The notes under the pieces: model-generated
What the model was told of the DNA's origin: nothing
The model's database searches: none
Seen by the model: the letters and a program-made list of their open reading frames with translations, nothing else
Made by a program: the position numbers and the translations under genes
Shown here: in pieces, positions 42,600-55,100 of the stretch
How the letters are laid out: every line of letters starts with the position of its first letter
How positions within the stretch are numbered: position 1 is the stretch's first letter
Source of the DNA: Paraphaeosphaeria minitans
Lineage: Eukaryota; Ascomycota; Dothideomycetes; Pleosporales; Didymosphaeriaceae
Reading direction: 5' to 3'
Length of the DNA: 64,000 nucleotides
Assembly (NCBI GenBank): GCA_015832175.1
Contig: WJXW01000003.1
Coordinates: 744,001-808,000, forward strand

Positions 42600-45000
42600 G
42601 TAATAAACATGCGAAGGTATTATTTAAGCGTCTAATTCTAGCGCTCTATTTGCCTGTCTATTTAGGGGTAGAAAGTAGTGCTAAGCCTATACTTTACTTG
42701 TAGTTAGTAGTATATTTCTGCCGAAAAAGCGGAGGTGAAGGTAGAGCCCTTATTAGATATAATATCTTTCTAAATACTAAACTTTAAGATAACCTCTTAG
42801 AAGTAGGCTTCTGTAAATTTCTTTATATTCTATGTTTTCTATATAAGGATATAGATAGCTATCTTAAAGAAGTAGTATATAATTATAAAGATTATATTAA
42901 AAGCGCAGCTGCCTTAATCCTTTACTAGTAGGAATCTAGTTATATAGTCTAGTAAGACTTCCTTAAAGATATCCTTTAGCGTTAGAAGAGGTAATAGCTA
43001 GCTATACTTACTATGCCTTAGAGCTTTACTCCTTTAGTAAATAGTATAAGTCCTTATATACTTCTAAACATCTTAACCTATAAGAGGCTAATAGTAGGTC
43101 TTCTTAATAGCCTTAAGCGTTCTATATACGCTAAAGTGGCCTACTATATATGTGTTATAGTGCTGGAACAAAATCTCTTGCCTAATTGCTAGTTTATCTA
43201 GGATGTATAATCTACTATTATACCTTAGGACTTCTATTTTATTAAGGCGCTATACTTGCGCCTTGCTACTGCTTTAAGTGCTTCTGTAATGGGTAGATCA
43301 CGATATTATTGTGGTGTTGTGGTATCTAGCGCCAAGGCCTCATAGAGGGTCTGTGCGCTAAGTGAGCCAGCTGCGTAAAACCTGCGCCGCGCGTTAACTC
43401 GACACAAGATAAGTATTATTCTATTAATATTACTAGAGTCATCCTTTTACTGTCCTTCCTGGTGTGAAGTAAGTACTATTACCTATAACTAGACCTTATA
43501 GCTTCTTTTACGCCTTAAGCTAGTAATACGCTTAATAGTAAAGGCGTTCCTTTACTAAAGCTGCTAAACTTTAGTAATAAGGTTAGACTCTTTTGTTGTA
43601 GGTTTACTACTAACTAATACTCTAGCTAGTAAGCGTGGTACGTATAGCGTATATACTATAGCACTAGTAGTAGGAACCCTTATAGCTCTGTAAATATTAG
43701 TAATATGCGTCTTATATACGCCTAATAAGCTTAGCTTATTTATAGATTTGCTTGCTCTACTATGCTTAGTCCTCTATAGTATTTTGTTCTATAGAGTAGG
43801 TAATAAATATGTTAGTAACAGGTTCTCCTATACGTAATCTGCCTATCTTAATAGTCTATCTACTAGGTTTGTTTTCCCTAGGCAGTGTTCCACTTTAAAA
43901 TTAAAAGCTACTAGGTATATTACCTATTATACTTATTATAGGTTTAGCTTTTGTATAGCGCGTATGCTGTGTAAGTTGTTATAGTTACTTAGCACTTAAA
44001 TTGTGTGCTATATGCTATCTAGATAATATCTCTATTGCTTAAAGTAGTAGATAATAGTAAGGAGCTTAAAGTTATATACTTTATAATTTAGCTTTGCTGC
44101 TTAAAGCTTTCTTAATATAAAAGTAACTAGGTGCCACTTCTAGTCCTTAAATAGCTGCGAAAGGATACTATATATTATAAAAGTAGATATATTAGTCTCT
44201 AATTAGATTAGCAGCGTAGGGTTAAAGTGGCGTAGAATAGGCGCACTTAAGAAGCGCGTTTTAAGTATTTTAAAAGTATTATTAGCTTCTACTAACTATT
44301 AGAACATTTAGTTCTTCTTAAGTAGGTCTAAGAGAGTAGCAGTTTCTCGCGTATATGCCTTAATAAATTGCCTATAAAAGTTTATAAAGCCTAGAAATAA
44401 CTAGAGCTTTTAGATGCTAGTTAGCTATAGCTATTCTATAATAGTTACTGTGCGCGTAGGATTAGCGCGGATTCCTTATATAGTTATAATAAAACTAAGG
44501 AAGTAGACTTTGCCTAAGTCGAATGTGCACTTAATTAAATTAATAAAAAGTTTAGCTTTATATAGTAATTTAAGCATAGTATAGATAGCACGCTAATAAA
44601 GTGTAAGATCTTTATTATAGGTATAGATAAGTATATTATCTAGGTATATAATATATATGTGATCTAGGTATAGTGCTAGTGCCTTATTAATATATGCCTA
44701 GAAGCTCGTAGGGGTATTAGTTAAGCTAAATAGCATTACTAAGTATTTAAAGTAGCTATAGCGAGTTTAGAATGTAGTTTTCTACTTATTTCCTGCCTAG
44801 ATTTAAATTCTATAGTAGGCGTTATAAAGATTAAGGGTTGTATAATAGTATACGCCTAATAGGCGGTTAAGCGTCTCTCTAACTAAGGGTAGTAGGTAAT
44901 AATTCTTAATAGTAATTATGTTAAGGCCTTAATAATCTACGTAAAGCTACAGTGTGCTATCTTTTTTAGAGGTAAATAGAATTAGTGCTTTAGCTAGGCT
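42600..45000 (-). pseudogene. Gypsy family A pol remnants (RT, RNase H, integrase)
   Basis: Recognisable islands on the minus strand are the RT palm motifs near 44960-44600 and the integrase core near 42780-42630, including LSTTFYP-IDRQIER, the HPQTDGQTER motif with stops at Gln. A solo LTR sits between them at 43285. Frames are closed every few tens of codons. Confidence 0.75.
43285..43500 (+). repeat. Solo LTR of gypsy family A in opposite orientation
   Basis: 216 bp, starts TGTAATGGGTAGATC and ends AGACCTTATA, flanked by GCTTC (43280-43284 and 43501-43505). It sits inside a full-length member of its own family. It keeps many CA/TG dinucleotides, so it is younger or less mutated than its host. 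Confidence 0.92.
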
Positions 45001-46901
45001 AGTGCTATGCCTAATCTATCCCTTTTTTAAGGTATCTTCTAGATACTCCTAAAGTACCTTAAGCTCCCGCTCTAAGAGATTATAGAGTAGTCTATAAGGA
45101 GGTTCCTTTCTCTCTATAATAGGGATAGCATAATTAGACTCCTTAAAATTTAGTAGGGTAGACACTGCTTTTTTATGAAATATGTTACTATATTCGCGTA
45201 ATATATTAAAAATATATAGTACTTACGCTATGCGCGCTTTATTAATACGCACTAGGTGCTCTAAGCTTACACTAGTTATTTATAAGACCCTTAAAAGAAA
45301 TAAATTTAAGCTAGTATACTTTATGTTATCTTTAAAGTCCTTTACAGTAATAAGCTATATTAAAGCTATAGTATAGCCCTAGCGCTATGTTTATAAGCTA
45401 TAATTAAGGTGGATATTGCCTTTTTATAGGAAGGGGTTACTAAGTAGAAGAGGGATCTCTTCTTTATTAACACTATTAATAGTGGTCTTTATCCTGCGCT
45501 TTACCTTTATATTATCTATAATATGCACCTAGAGCGCATAGGCGGCGTAGGTACTTTGCCTTTAGGCCCTAATCTATCTTAGTTTAAAGAGCTTAGTCCC
45601 TTTAATAGGCTTTAGATTTATTTTAATAGTAACAATCTAGCTAATTAGGCTAATATTAGCCTATAGGTTAAGAATTGTTTAGAGTTCCCTCTCTAGACCT
45701 ATTTCTCTAGCTGCGCTACACATGCGCTTTATGCCTAGTAAGATATAAATTAGTAGGTGCCTTACTATATCTAGGTTATAGGTAAGGCTTAGCCTTTTCC
45801 CGCATAGTTTACTTGTATAGGAATCTAGTTAGGATTACTACCTTTGTATTTATTAGTATAGTAGCTAGTTTTATAGCACTTATAGTAGGTGACACTTTTC
45901 TTATTCTAGGTCTTACTATTACCTTTAAATATTTAGTAGTTTAGTGTAGTATCCTTAGATTTCTTTAATATATAATATAGGCTTAACTCTTACGTTATAG
46001 GTGCGCGGCGTAGGTTTCGCTTAAGTGTAGAGCCTAAAGTGATAAAGTCTTCCCTAGTTATAGGCACCTAATAGTAGTTAGTAATAGCCTTCTATAGCTT
46101 AGGTTTAAGCTTAGAGAAGAAGTGCTACACCCTTTACTCTTTAGTGTAAAGTATAAGTTAATTTTTAAAGATATTAAGGTAGGTTATAAAGGAGTAAATA
46201 GTTTAGTCTCTTTGCTATATTGCCTAAGTATACACTATAGCTGCTTCTAGGCTGTAATTTACTAGGTCTAAAAGTAAGTTAAGTATATACTACTTAAAGT
46301 ACTTTTAGGTAGGTGTTTTTTCTTTAGCTTTAAAGGTGCGCTTATAGTATATATACTATAGTTCTCTTAGGTTGCCTATAAGGTACTATATTACCTAGAT
46401 AACCTTATCTCTATCCTGTATAAATTCTTATAGTAAGAGGCGAAAGGCCACTTTATAAAAATAAAAGAATTTATAATACTCCTTAAAGTTCTTACCTTTA
46501 TATTTAGTAGGATCCTTAGATTAAAGCGTACGCTTAATATATATTACTATGTACGCTATAAGTGCGTCCTACTTATATGTGTTAGTAAATAGGATTTTAA
46601 TGTTCTTAGTAGCAGCTACTACGCTAGGGGTTTAGCTTATACTTTTAAGTTAGGAGATTTTATTTTCTAAAGTATAAAGTTAATATATAGCGCGAAGCTT
46701 ATCGCGCTTTTTTTTAGTAACTAAGATACACTACTTAAGTATTAAAAGTAGGCTTAAGTTATACGTTGCTAGCTCTCCTCCTATATACTAGGTAAGAAAG
46801 TCTTCGCTGCCTTTAGGGGCTTTAGGTAAAGTCTGCCCCCTACTAGTAGCTTATATAACTTTAGGAGCTATCTTTAGACTATTGTAGATAAAGTATTATT
46901 A

Positions 46902-47117
46902 TATAAGGTCTAGTTATAGGCATTAGTACTTGCTTTACACTAGGAAGGACAGTGAAAGGATAACTGTAGTAATATTAATAGGATAATACTTATCTTGTGT
47001 TAAGTTAACGCGCGGTATAGGTTTTGCGCAGCTGGCTTGCTTAGCGCACAGACCCTCTATAAGGCCTTGGCGCTAGATACCACAACACCACAATAATATC
47101 GTGATCTACCCGTTATA
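46902..47117 (-). repeat. 5' LTR of gypsy family A
   Basis: 216 bp; plus-strand start TATAAGGTC corresponds to TGTGAGGTC of the 3' LTR with two RIP-type changes. Followed by the ACCTA target copy. Confidence 0.9.
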
Positions 47118-48648
47118 ACCTAGGAATTCTTTTATCTCTCCTAAATTAGAGACTTCTAAGATAGATGAAATAGTTAGTTCCTTATATAGGCTATTAACTA
47201 GGTCTATAGTTTTGGCGAATACTAGTATATCGTCCACATGTGTAGCCAATATAATAGGCTTTTCTTGGTGAACAAAAATAGAATTTTCACCTACTAGGTT
47301 TTTAAAACCTAGTTTTACTAGTATATTTGTAAGGTGAATTTGCCATTGCCTAGCAGCCTGTTTTAAGCCATATAGTGCCTTATTTAATTTTAGAGACACT
47401 TAGTTATAGTTTTGGGTTTTAATTATAGAACTAACTAGATCTTTGTCTAGTTTTGTAGGGCTATTTTCTAGGATAAAGCTTTCTAGACCTTAAGGTAAAT
47501 CTAGATAGACTTCTTCCTCTAGATAGGCGTTAGGAAAAGCCTATTTTATATCCCATGTATAAATTTCCTAGTTTAAACTAGAAAAATAGGATAATAGAAG
47601 CCTTATAAGACTAGGTTAAGAGGTAGTAGTAAAGGTTTCTTTATAATTAATTTCATACTTTTGTAGGAATCCTTTAGCTACGTATCTAGTCTTGTATTTA
47701 TTTATAGAGCCGTCTAGGTGATATTTCCTAGTTAAAACCCATCTACCCTTAATAATTAGTTTATTAGGTTTAATAACTAGGTCCTAAGTTTTGTTTTATA
47801 TTAGATTTTCTACCTCTAATTTCATAGCTTTTAGGTAGAAATCTTTATTAGGATTAGTTAGAACTTCTTTATAGTTCTTTGGCTCTTCTGTACTAGTAAC
47901 TAGTATATTTTCTTCTACTAGTTCTTTATACAGGTTTTCCCAACTTATATTAGTAGTTTTAGGAATTGGTTCTTTATTCCTATTAATAACTACTTTAGGG
48001 TTAGAGTCTTGTTAAGCCTTAGGAATATTATTTTCCTTATTAGACTCTATTTCTCTACTAGGCTCTATAGGCTCTAGTCTAGTATGCCATAGTTATACAG
48101 AGTTATTATTAATAACTATTTTCTTTGTAGAATTAACCTCTTCTTCTCTAGGACTAATTTTCCTAGGAGATAAAGTATTTAGTATTTTACTAGAGGTTTT
48201 AAAGTCTATTTTAGAACTTATGGCCTTAAAGACTGTAAAACCTTCTTTATATTCTCCTTTTAGAAGGATATTTCTACTAGAGGATATAACCTCACAGCCT
48301 AATCTAGTAAAATTTAGATTTAGACCTCTTTCTATAAGTCTATTTAGGCTTATAAGGTTAACACCTAGTTCTGGCACAAATAAAACCTTACTTAAGGTTA
48401 CTTTCTTACTTGTTTTAGTGAATAGGAGTTCTATATTTCTAACCCCTTTTGCTACTATAGAGCTATCAGAATTTCCCTAATTAATAGAGGTATCTATAGG
48501 TTCGAAAGTAGTAAATAACTCTTTTATATAGTAAGTATGTATAGTTGCGCCAGAATCTAGTATAAAGTCTATTTCTTTAGGCTTATTTTTGGGTTTTTTA
48601 GTAGTAAGAATAGTCTCTCCATCTTTTTCTTTTAGAAGAGTATTATTA
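47118..48648 (-). pseudogene. Copia protease, pre-integrase and RT N-terminus; integrase core missing
   Basis: From 48570 downward the minus strand reads ILDSGATIHTYYIKELF (copia protease active site DSGA), VPELGVNLISLNRL and LWHTRLEP (pre-integrase). Instead of the roughly 400-residue integrase core, the next residues (EPIEPSREIESNKENN) are the acidic hinge that normally follows integrase. Then come WVLTRKYHLDGSINKYKTR and YGLKQAARQW of reverse transcriptase and the THVDDILVFAK motif near 47240. So the integrase core appears deleted in frame or nearly so. Confidence 0.8.
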
Positions 48649-49059
48649 TGTTAAATCCAAGAGGGTAGCTAGTCCTAAAGGGTTAAGGTTAGTTCTTAGG
48701 CAGGAGTACTTATGGAAGGTAGAAGGTCTTGTTAATATGTTAGTATCTTAATAAAGTGTAATAAGTTAACAATTTAGTCTACTAGAATCTAAACAATAGA
48801 TTAATAAATAGATTAAACATAAGTATAAAGGTTTATACTTACGTTCCTATATACTTTAAGCGATTAGTAGACTAATTACTCTAATTAAACTAATTAAACA
48901 CTAATTAGTTACTTAGTATATTAAGTGCTTAGTCTAATTAGTTATCTTAGCGCTCTAATCACACTAATTAGGTTATATAACCTCTTGTGCTATACCACTT
49001 AAACAACAAATATAGATACATATAAAGATCCTAGGAGGCCTAGCCTTTAGATCTTAATA
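48649..49059 (-). repeat. Solo LTR of chromovirus family B with an unusual U3
   Basis: On the plus strand it starts TGTTAAATCCAAGAGGG, the reverse complement of the family B LTR end, and matches about 200 bp of the R-U5 part. The remaining U3 half is different, rich in CTAATTA, and ends GATCTTAATA, the RIPped form of GATCCTAACA. Length about 411 bp. The right border is uncertain by a few bases; a TATTA flank on both sides would need the end at 49057. Confidence 0.7.
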
Positions 49060-49253
49060 TTATCTCTCTCCTCGCTATTATTTGTCCTTAAATTATGTAA
49101 CTATGTCTTATGCCTAGTTATAACTAGAGCTTATCCTGCGTTATAAGTAGCGTTAGCTCGTATTATACCTAAATAACTTTCTAAGTCTAGCACTACCTAT
49201 TACTACTACCTAACTAATTTTATTAACTCCTTTAGCGAAGTTATAGTTAAGAA

Positions 49254-49502
49254 ATGCTTAACGTGTATAAAATATAACTATGTTTATAAGGTTCACGTTT
49301 AGTCTAGAAAATATAGGGAATGTGTTTATTAAGGTTAACATTACAATATACGCGTTTTAGAGTCTAAGTTTAAATATTTGCTTATAGAGAAAGAGAAGTT
49401 ATGTATATAGATAAAAGAGTTAAGAGAAACGTAGGAGGCTATATTTAAGGCCTATAAAGAGGTATTAGAGAAATTACGTATTACACGTGTACGCGAAGAT
49501 TA
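49254..49502 (+). pseudogene. TE-associated Cys-cluster / coiled-coil gene remnant
   Basis: The plus frame reads KCLTCIKYNYVYKVHV, then RKYRECVY (RKCxEC before RIP), then a long Leu/Lys/Glu segment (LLIEKEKLC, IKELRET, EVLEKLRI). This is a Cys-rich head followed by a coiled coil, a type of repetitive gene often seen beside retrotransposons in fungi. TAG/TAA codons interrupt it. Function unknown. Confidence 0.45.
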
Positions 49503-50029
49503 GTATTAGGAGTTAGGCACGAGTAATGTAGCTTTAGCTTTAGATGTGAAACAATGGTGGATTGTATGGTAGAATGTAGGATAGAGGATAGATAATAGAG
49601 GATAGAGGATAGACAAATTGCTGCTAGATTACTTTGTTAGCGATAGAACTATATAGCCTTAGATTAGATAATCTCTACCTATATCTAGCTTACCCTTACT
49701 ATCCTAGAGCCTAGCCAGATATCTAGGGTTCTAATATTATCCCCCTTTAAGGGATCTCTTATCCTAAGAGTAAAGTATTTAGTAAGTCCCTTTGCTATTT
49801 ATTACTATTAGTCCTTTATTAGCACTAACTAGCTCTACTAGGCCTTAGTAGTTAGTATAGGCTCTTAACTATTCTTACTTCTTAAACTTAGTAGTAAGCC
49901 TAATATTAGAGGATCTAAAATGTTCTACTATTTTTAAGATGGCTTAATTGTAGACGATAAAGAGGATTACGTCCTAGTTTATTCCTATTTCTACTATTTT
50001 ATTCTAGATAGTGCCTAAATTGTTATAAT
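49503..50029. other. RIPped interval of unknown origin
   Basis: AT-rich DNA with GGATAGAGGATAGATAATAG short tandem units near 49580-49615. I cannot assign it to an element. Confidence 0.4.
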
Positions 50030-51254
50030 TGTCTGTATAGTTTATCGTACAAATAGTACTAAGTGAAATAGGGGCCTGCCTACCTATAGGGACCTACACA
50101 AGGACCCACTACTTAGGTTAGCGCTAAGAGGCAGAGACTTTATAAGGCCCTGCCTACTTATAAGGACCTACATAAGGACCCCCTACTTAAGTTAGCGCTA
50201 AGAGGCAGAGACTTTATAAGGTCCTTAGTGCCCCTTTGTACAATAGACTAGACGTAATTAATTAAACCTACTTCTTACCCTTTATATAATAGTATACTAT
50301 TAACCCTTAAATACTTAATTACAGATTAAGCTAAACTAACACTAATTAGTAGTTAATTCTAATTAACTATAAACTAGTAAAGTCTAAAGATAGAGCGCCC
50401 TATAAGCTAGATGCGTAGGCTCTATATTATTACCTTTACTAGAGATTAAATTTTAGATTGTATAATAAGTAGAAATAAAGTGCGTATATTTATAAAGAGT
50501 CGCATAATCTAGTTTAAGCTATTCTATAGAAAAGAAAGGAGATAGTAAGCATATTTATAACTCTAAAAAACACGTTGCATAATTAAACTAGCGATAACTA
50601 AACGTAAACACATTACACAATTAAACTAGTAATACACTAATGTGGTCTGGTTGCACAATTTAATTATGCGACGTGTTTACGTTTAGTTGTTGCTGATTTA
50701 ATCGTGCGACATGTTTTTTAGGGTTGTGAATGTGCTTACTATCTGCTTTCTTTTCTATAGAATAGCTTAGACTAGATTATGCGACTCTTTATAGATGTGC
50801 GCGCTTTGTTTCTACTTATTATATAATTTAAAATTTAATCTCTAGTAAAAGTAATAATATAGAGCCTACGTATCTAGCTTATAAGGCGCTCTGTCTTTAG
50901 ACCTTACTAGTTTACAGTTAATTAGAATTAACTACTAATTAGTGTTAGTTTAGCTTAATCTGTAATTAAGTATTTAAGGGTTAATAGTATACTATTGTAT
51001 AAAGGGTAAGAAGTAGGTTTAATTAATTACGTCTAGTCTATTATATAAAGGGGCACTAAGAACCTTATAAAGTCTCTGCCTCTTAGTGCTAACCTAAGTA
51101 GGGGGTCCTTATACAGGTTCTTATAGGTAGATAAGGCCTTATAAAGTCTCTACCTCTTAGCGCTAACCTAAGTAGTGGGTCCTTGTGTAGGTCCCTATAG
51201 GTAGGCAGGCCCCTATTTCACTTAGTGCTATTTATACGATAAACTATATAGATA
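50030..51254. mobile_element. Palindromic family C element: two inverted 312 bp LTRs, duplication ATAAT
   Basis: The left LTR (50030-50341) and right LTR (50943-51254) are both exactly 312 bp but face opposite ways. Each is followed inward by the same about 300 bp of 5' internal sequence, so the whole element is a near-perfect palindrome with its centre near 50640. The outer ends read TGTCTG and AGATA (AGACA before RIP) and the flanks are ATAAT on both sides (50025-50029 and 51255-51259). So it integrated as one unit. The right arm retains more TG dinucleotides than the left. No coding capacity. Confidence 0.9.
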
Positions 51255-51686
51255 ATAATAGATTTATATAGCACTTAGGCGCCCCTTATATTAGATTATA
51301 ACTATTTCTGCCTAGGTAAAGTAAGATATTACTATCTACGCTAGTATAGTATATAACTACGCTAGTAACTAGTGTCTTAGTAGTAGGGTAGTTATTCTAT
51401 TACCTAGGGCTTTTAGACCTATTCTCTACTTATATTTTCTTATAGTAAGTGACATTATGCGGCCCTTGGATTAGCGTATTCTGGCGTAACTTAACACTAA
51501 CTATACTAAAGAGTCGCACGTTGTACCTTTTTAGTATATATTTAATACTTTTTATACATTTTTAACAATAATTAATACTAATTAGCACTAATAGGCAGTA
51601 ATTAGCATTAGTTAGCACTAATTAGTATTAATTAGCATTAATTAGCACTAATTAGTATAAATTAGTACTAATTATTATAAATTATA
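51255..51686. other. AT-rich spacer with TAATTAGCAC tandem repeat
   Basis: From about 51570 to 51680 the decamer TAATTAGCAC and close variants recur about ten times, immediately before the chromovirus LTR. The earlier part, 51255-51560, is unassigned RIPped sequence. Confidence 0.6.
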
Positions 51687-52142
51687 TGTTAGGATCTGGC
51701 CGCGCGCGAGCAGTGGGGCGCGAGCTTATTAGACTACTAGTTCGCTAGAGTTAGCTAACTAAACAGTTAGATAACAAGTTATGGGTCCTAAGGGTCCTAA
51801 GGACCGCACAGGCCTCGCCTATATAGGAACTCTAGGACGCGTGGGACTCGCCCGCACAGGACTCTAGGATATATAGGACTCTGGGACATATAGGACTCTA
51901 GGACATATAGGACTCTAGGAAGTGTAGGACTACTTAGTATATAGGAACGCAAGAATAAGCTTCTTATACTTATATTTAATCTGTTTATTAATCTATTATT
52001 TAGATTCTAGTAGACTAAATTATTAACTTATTACACTTTATAAGATACTATTATATTAATAAGACCTTCTACCTTCTATAAGTACTTCTGCCTAAGAACT
52101 AACCTTAACCCTTTAGGACTAGCTACCCTCTTAGATTTAACA
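51687..52142 (+). repeat. 5' LTR of chromovirus copy 1, 456 bp
   Basis: Contains repeated GGACATATAGGACTCTA units (about 51840-51920) in U3, a TATATAGGAACGCAAG point where the three LTR types converge, and ends ATTTAACA. CG-rich islands (GGCCGCGCGCGAGC) survive near the start. Confidence 0.88.
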
Positions 52143-55100
52143 TTTTAAACACTCTTAATATAAGTACTTTATAAACTCCTACCTCTTCTACAGCTTTAGG
52201 TGTCGCTAAGATTACCCTTATAAAGGATAGTAGTAAGGCGCATAAACCTAATCTCTACTTTAGCAAATAATCTTAAACTAACGTCTAGATTCTCTAGTTA
52301 GACCTCTACTTCTTTGACTTAAATAAACCCCTTAAAGATAAAAAGAAGGTTATCTTTGCAGTAATATATATATAAGGAGATATAGGATTATAGATCTATC
52401 TCTACCTTAAAAAGTACCTAGGAATAGACCATAATAACAATAACAATGATTACGTAAATAAGCACGCTAATATAGTTAATATTATTAAAAAATGCTTTAA
52501 ATAACTCTTTAGGATTACTAATAAGGACTCTATTATAAAAGCAAAGATTTAGACTATAACTTAGAAATAATTAGTAGCTAAGTATATAGCTAAGTTTCAC
52601 AGATACGCTGTGCAACTTAACTAGGATAATAAATCTCTTTAGGATATATATAAATAAGGACTTAAATAGAAACTATATAAAGAACTCTTATATAGTAGTG
52701 CGTAAATTACTAACCTTAAAGAACTATATAAAGAAACTATTAGAATTAATAAAGAGTAGTTTTTGCTGTAATAGGAGCTCTACTAAAACCCTAGGGCAAT
52801 AAGCTTTAGACAACTAGTAAAAGTAGTTTATAAGAACCCTATTAGAATTGTCTAAAAGCAACAGCTAAGGAACTACTAGAGATAGAAACTAATAAAAGAT
52901 GTCTAGTTTAACTACTTAGGCAAAGAAAAAGGAGGAAGAATAGACCCTAAGCAGCCTAATAAACGCGTCTCTAATAGAAGTTAACAACTAATAACTAAGA
53001 CCTATAAATACTTTATATGTGGTAAACTAGGCTATATAGCTAGGAACTATAGATTAAAGAACAAAGTCTATTAAACTAAGTTAAATGTACTAACTATTAA
53101 GGACTAAGAACCTAATAAGAAATAGGAGGTTATTATAACGCTATTTAGTTACTAACGCGTTACGCTAGAATAAAGTAAGTAGTTAGATTTACCTAACTTA
53201 TAATTATACAAAGATCTAAAAGACAACTCTAACATATACCACAATATAGAAGACGTAGAAGAGATACTAAGATCTCCTACTCCTTACCCACAAAGTAGGT
53301 GGGAAGAAGACAACCCTATATCACCTAAGTATAAACTAAATATTTAGGACTACATAGAACCCTACTAGGCACTAAAAGGGATATAACCCTATAAAAATAA
53401 GGAATTAGACTACGTACTAAAGTACTACCTAGACTACTAAAATCCTACACACTAATTCTATATATAGACATATTATAAAGAACCAATATGCGCACAACAC
53501 AAGGTAGAGAAAGAGGAGAATAAGAAATAACCTAGAAGGAAACTGCGCTATAGATAAATATAGACAGACTACCCTATCGCAGCTTATAATAAACACCTCT
53601 AGAATAAATAATAAGTAAAATACTTTCCTTACCTTACGCTAAAGGGCAATAAATACTACAACATACTTATTAATAGAGACTATATATAACTATACTAGTA
53701 CACGTGTCTAAACTAAGACTATAAATACTACTATATAGCTAAATATTTAGATAGCTTTGCAAACTGCCCTACGTAAGAAGTAATAACAGAACTACTAATT
53801 TAACTAGTATATAGGAATAGTAAAGACTGTAGGAGGAAAAATAGAAAAATATCTTTGCAGAAAGAAGAAGAAGATAATCTATATAAGCTACGTACTTAAG
53901 AATAACAATAGAAGCAGATACTTAAAAACGTATACTAGGCACCTAAACTTAACTACAACCTATACAAATAGATGTCTTTTTTAGGCCTAGACTTAGACAA
54001 GAAAACGCCTTTATTAAATTAAATACTATAGTAAGCATAGTATTAATTAAGCTACTAGTATAGCTTAAAGGAATATAGGCTTAAGCTCTTATAGACTTAG
54101 GAGTAGAAAAGAACTTTATATCTTATTAGATAGCAAGATAAGCAGGACTTATAATATTAGAGAAAGAAGTACCCTATATTATCTATATCGCAAATAGATC
54201 CCTAATGCCTAAGACACCTTAAATATACTAAGAGGTCACTACTACAATAACAGTCTAAGGACATAGAGAGGAACTTACCTTAGATATCTTACTAGGATCT
54301 AAGCATGAGTTAGTCTTAGGATTACCTTAGTTAATAATACACAACCTATAGATTAACTAGGGTACGAAGAAAATATTATTTAAACGCTATAATTATATAT
54401 TATAAGTAAAGCCTACGTATTAACTAAAAATAATAGTAGATAAGGGAGTTATTAACAATATAATACTGTAACAGATAGTTAAAAAACAGAAATATACCTT
54501 AGTAGACGCTAGTAGGAACTACTAGGTTAAGAAGCGTAAGAAGGAGAACAATAGTACACCCCTTACCTTACTAAGAGAGTATAGGAAATAGACACATATA
54601 TTCACGGAAAAGGAAGGAAAAGCAAACCTACTAGAACATTAACCCTAGGATCTTACAATAGACCTAAAAAAAGGGAAGACGCTACCCTTTAAACTACTAT
54701 ATAGTAAGACAGGAGAAGAACTCCTTAAAGAACGTGATTTTATTAAAATAAACCTTAAAAAAGAATATATATAACTATTAAAGTTACTAGTAGTAAGCCC
54801 TTTTATATTTATTAAGAAACAGGATGGATTAGATAGACTATACGTTAACTACTAACAACTTAACAATATAATAATAAAGAACTAATATCTACTACTAAAC
54901 ATTATAGAGCTACGAGATTAACTATCCTAAGCTAAGATATTTATAATAATAGATCTAAAAGATAGTTACTACCTTATATAAATTAAGAAAGGTAAAGAAT
55001 AGAAAATAGCGTTTTAATTACGCTATAGACTATTTAAGTATAAGGTTATGCTATTTAGACTTACAAATGCACTAGTAGCTTTTATAGCACTTATTAACAA

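Larger units (their letters stand above)
40373..47117 (-). mobile_element. Complete Ty3/gypsy element (family A), duplication ACCTA
   Basis: Both LTRs are 216 bp in direct orientation (46902-47117 is the 5' LTR, 40373-40588 the 3' LTR), flanked by ACCTA at 40368-40372 and 47118-47122. A polypurine tract AGAGGGGGAAGT lies just inside the 3' LTR (40589-40602). The minus strand encodes, in order, reverse transcriptase (LYVDY-GLN near 44960-44910; YLDNILIY near 44650, from YLDDILIY) and integrase (NKGSTFTSAFSAEI near 42740, from DRGS). It interrupts the copia reverse transcriptase. Length without its nested solo LTR is 6.5 kb. RIP stops prevent activity. Confidence 0.92.
39000..48648 (-). mobile_element. 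Ty1/copia retrotransposon, split by a gypsy element and 5'-disrupted
   Basis: Reading on the minus strand: protease and pre-integrase part (48648-48000), reverse transcriptase N-half (about 47990-47123), then, beyond the 6.7 kb gypsy insertion, reverse transcriptase C-half and RNase H (40372-39486), a polypurine tract (GGTTAAGGGGGTG, 39355-39368) and the 3' LTR beginning TGTAAGG at 39354. RIP is lighter than in neighbours and several frames of 60-113 codons survive. The far LTR end (near 38950-39000) and the 5' LTR were not located; the 5' side is cut by an LTR at 48649. Confidence 0.8.

Noticed and set aside
50030..51254. Palindrome interpreted as a DNA transposon with long terminal inverted repeats
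   Set aside because: Each arm's outer 312 bp equals a solo LTR with its own 5 bp duplication at 37664 and the LTRs of a full element at 33375, so LTR origin fits better.
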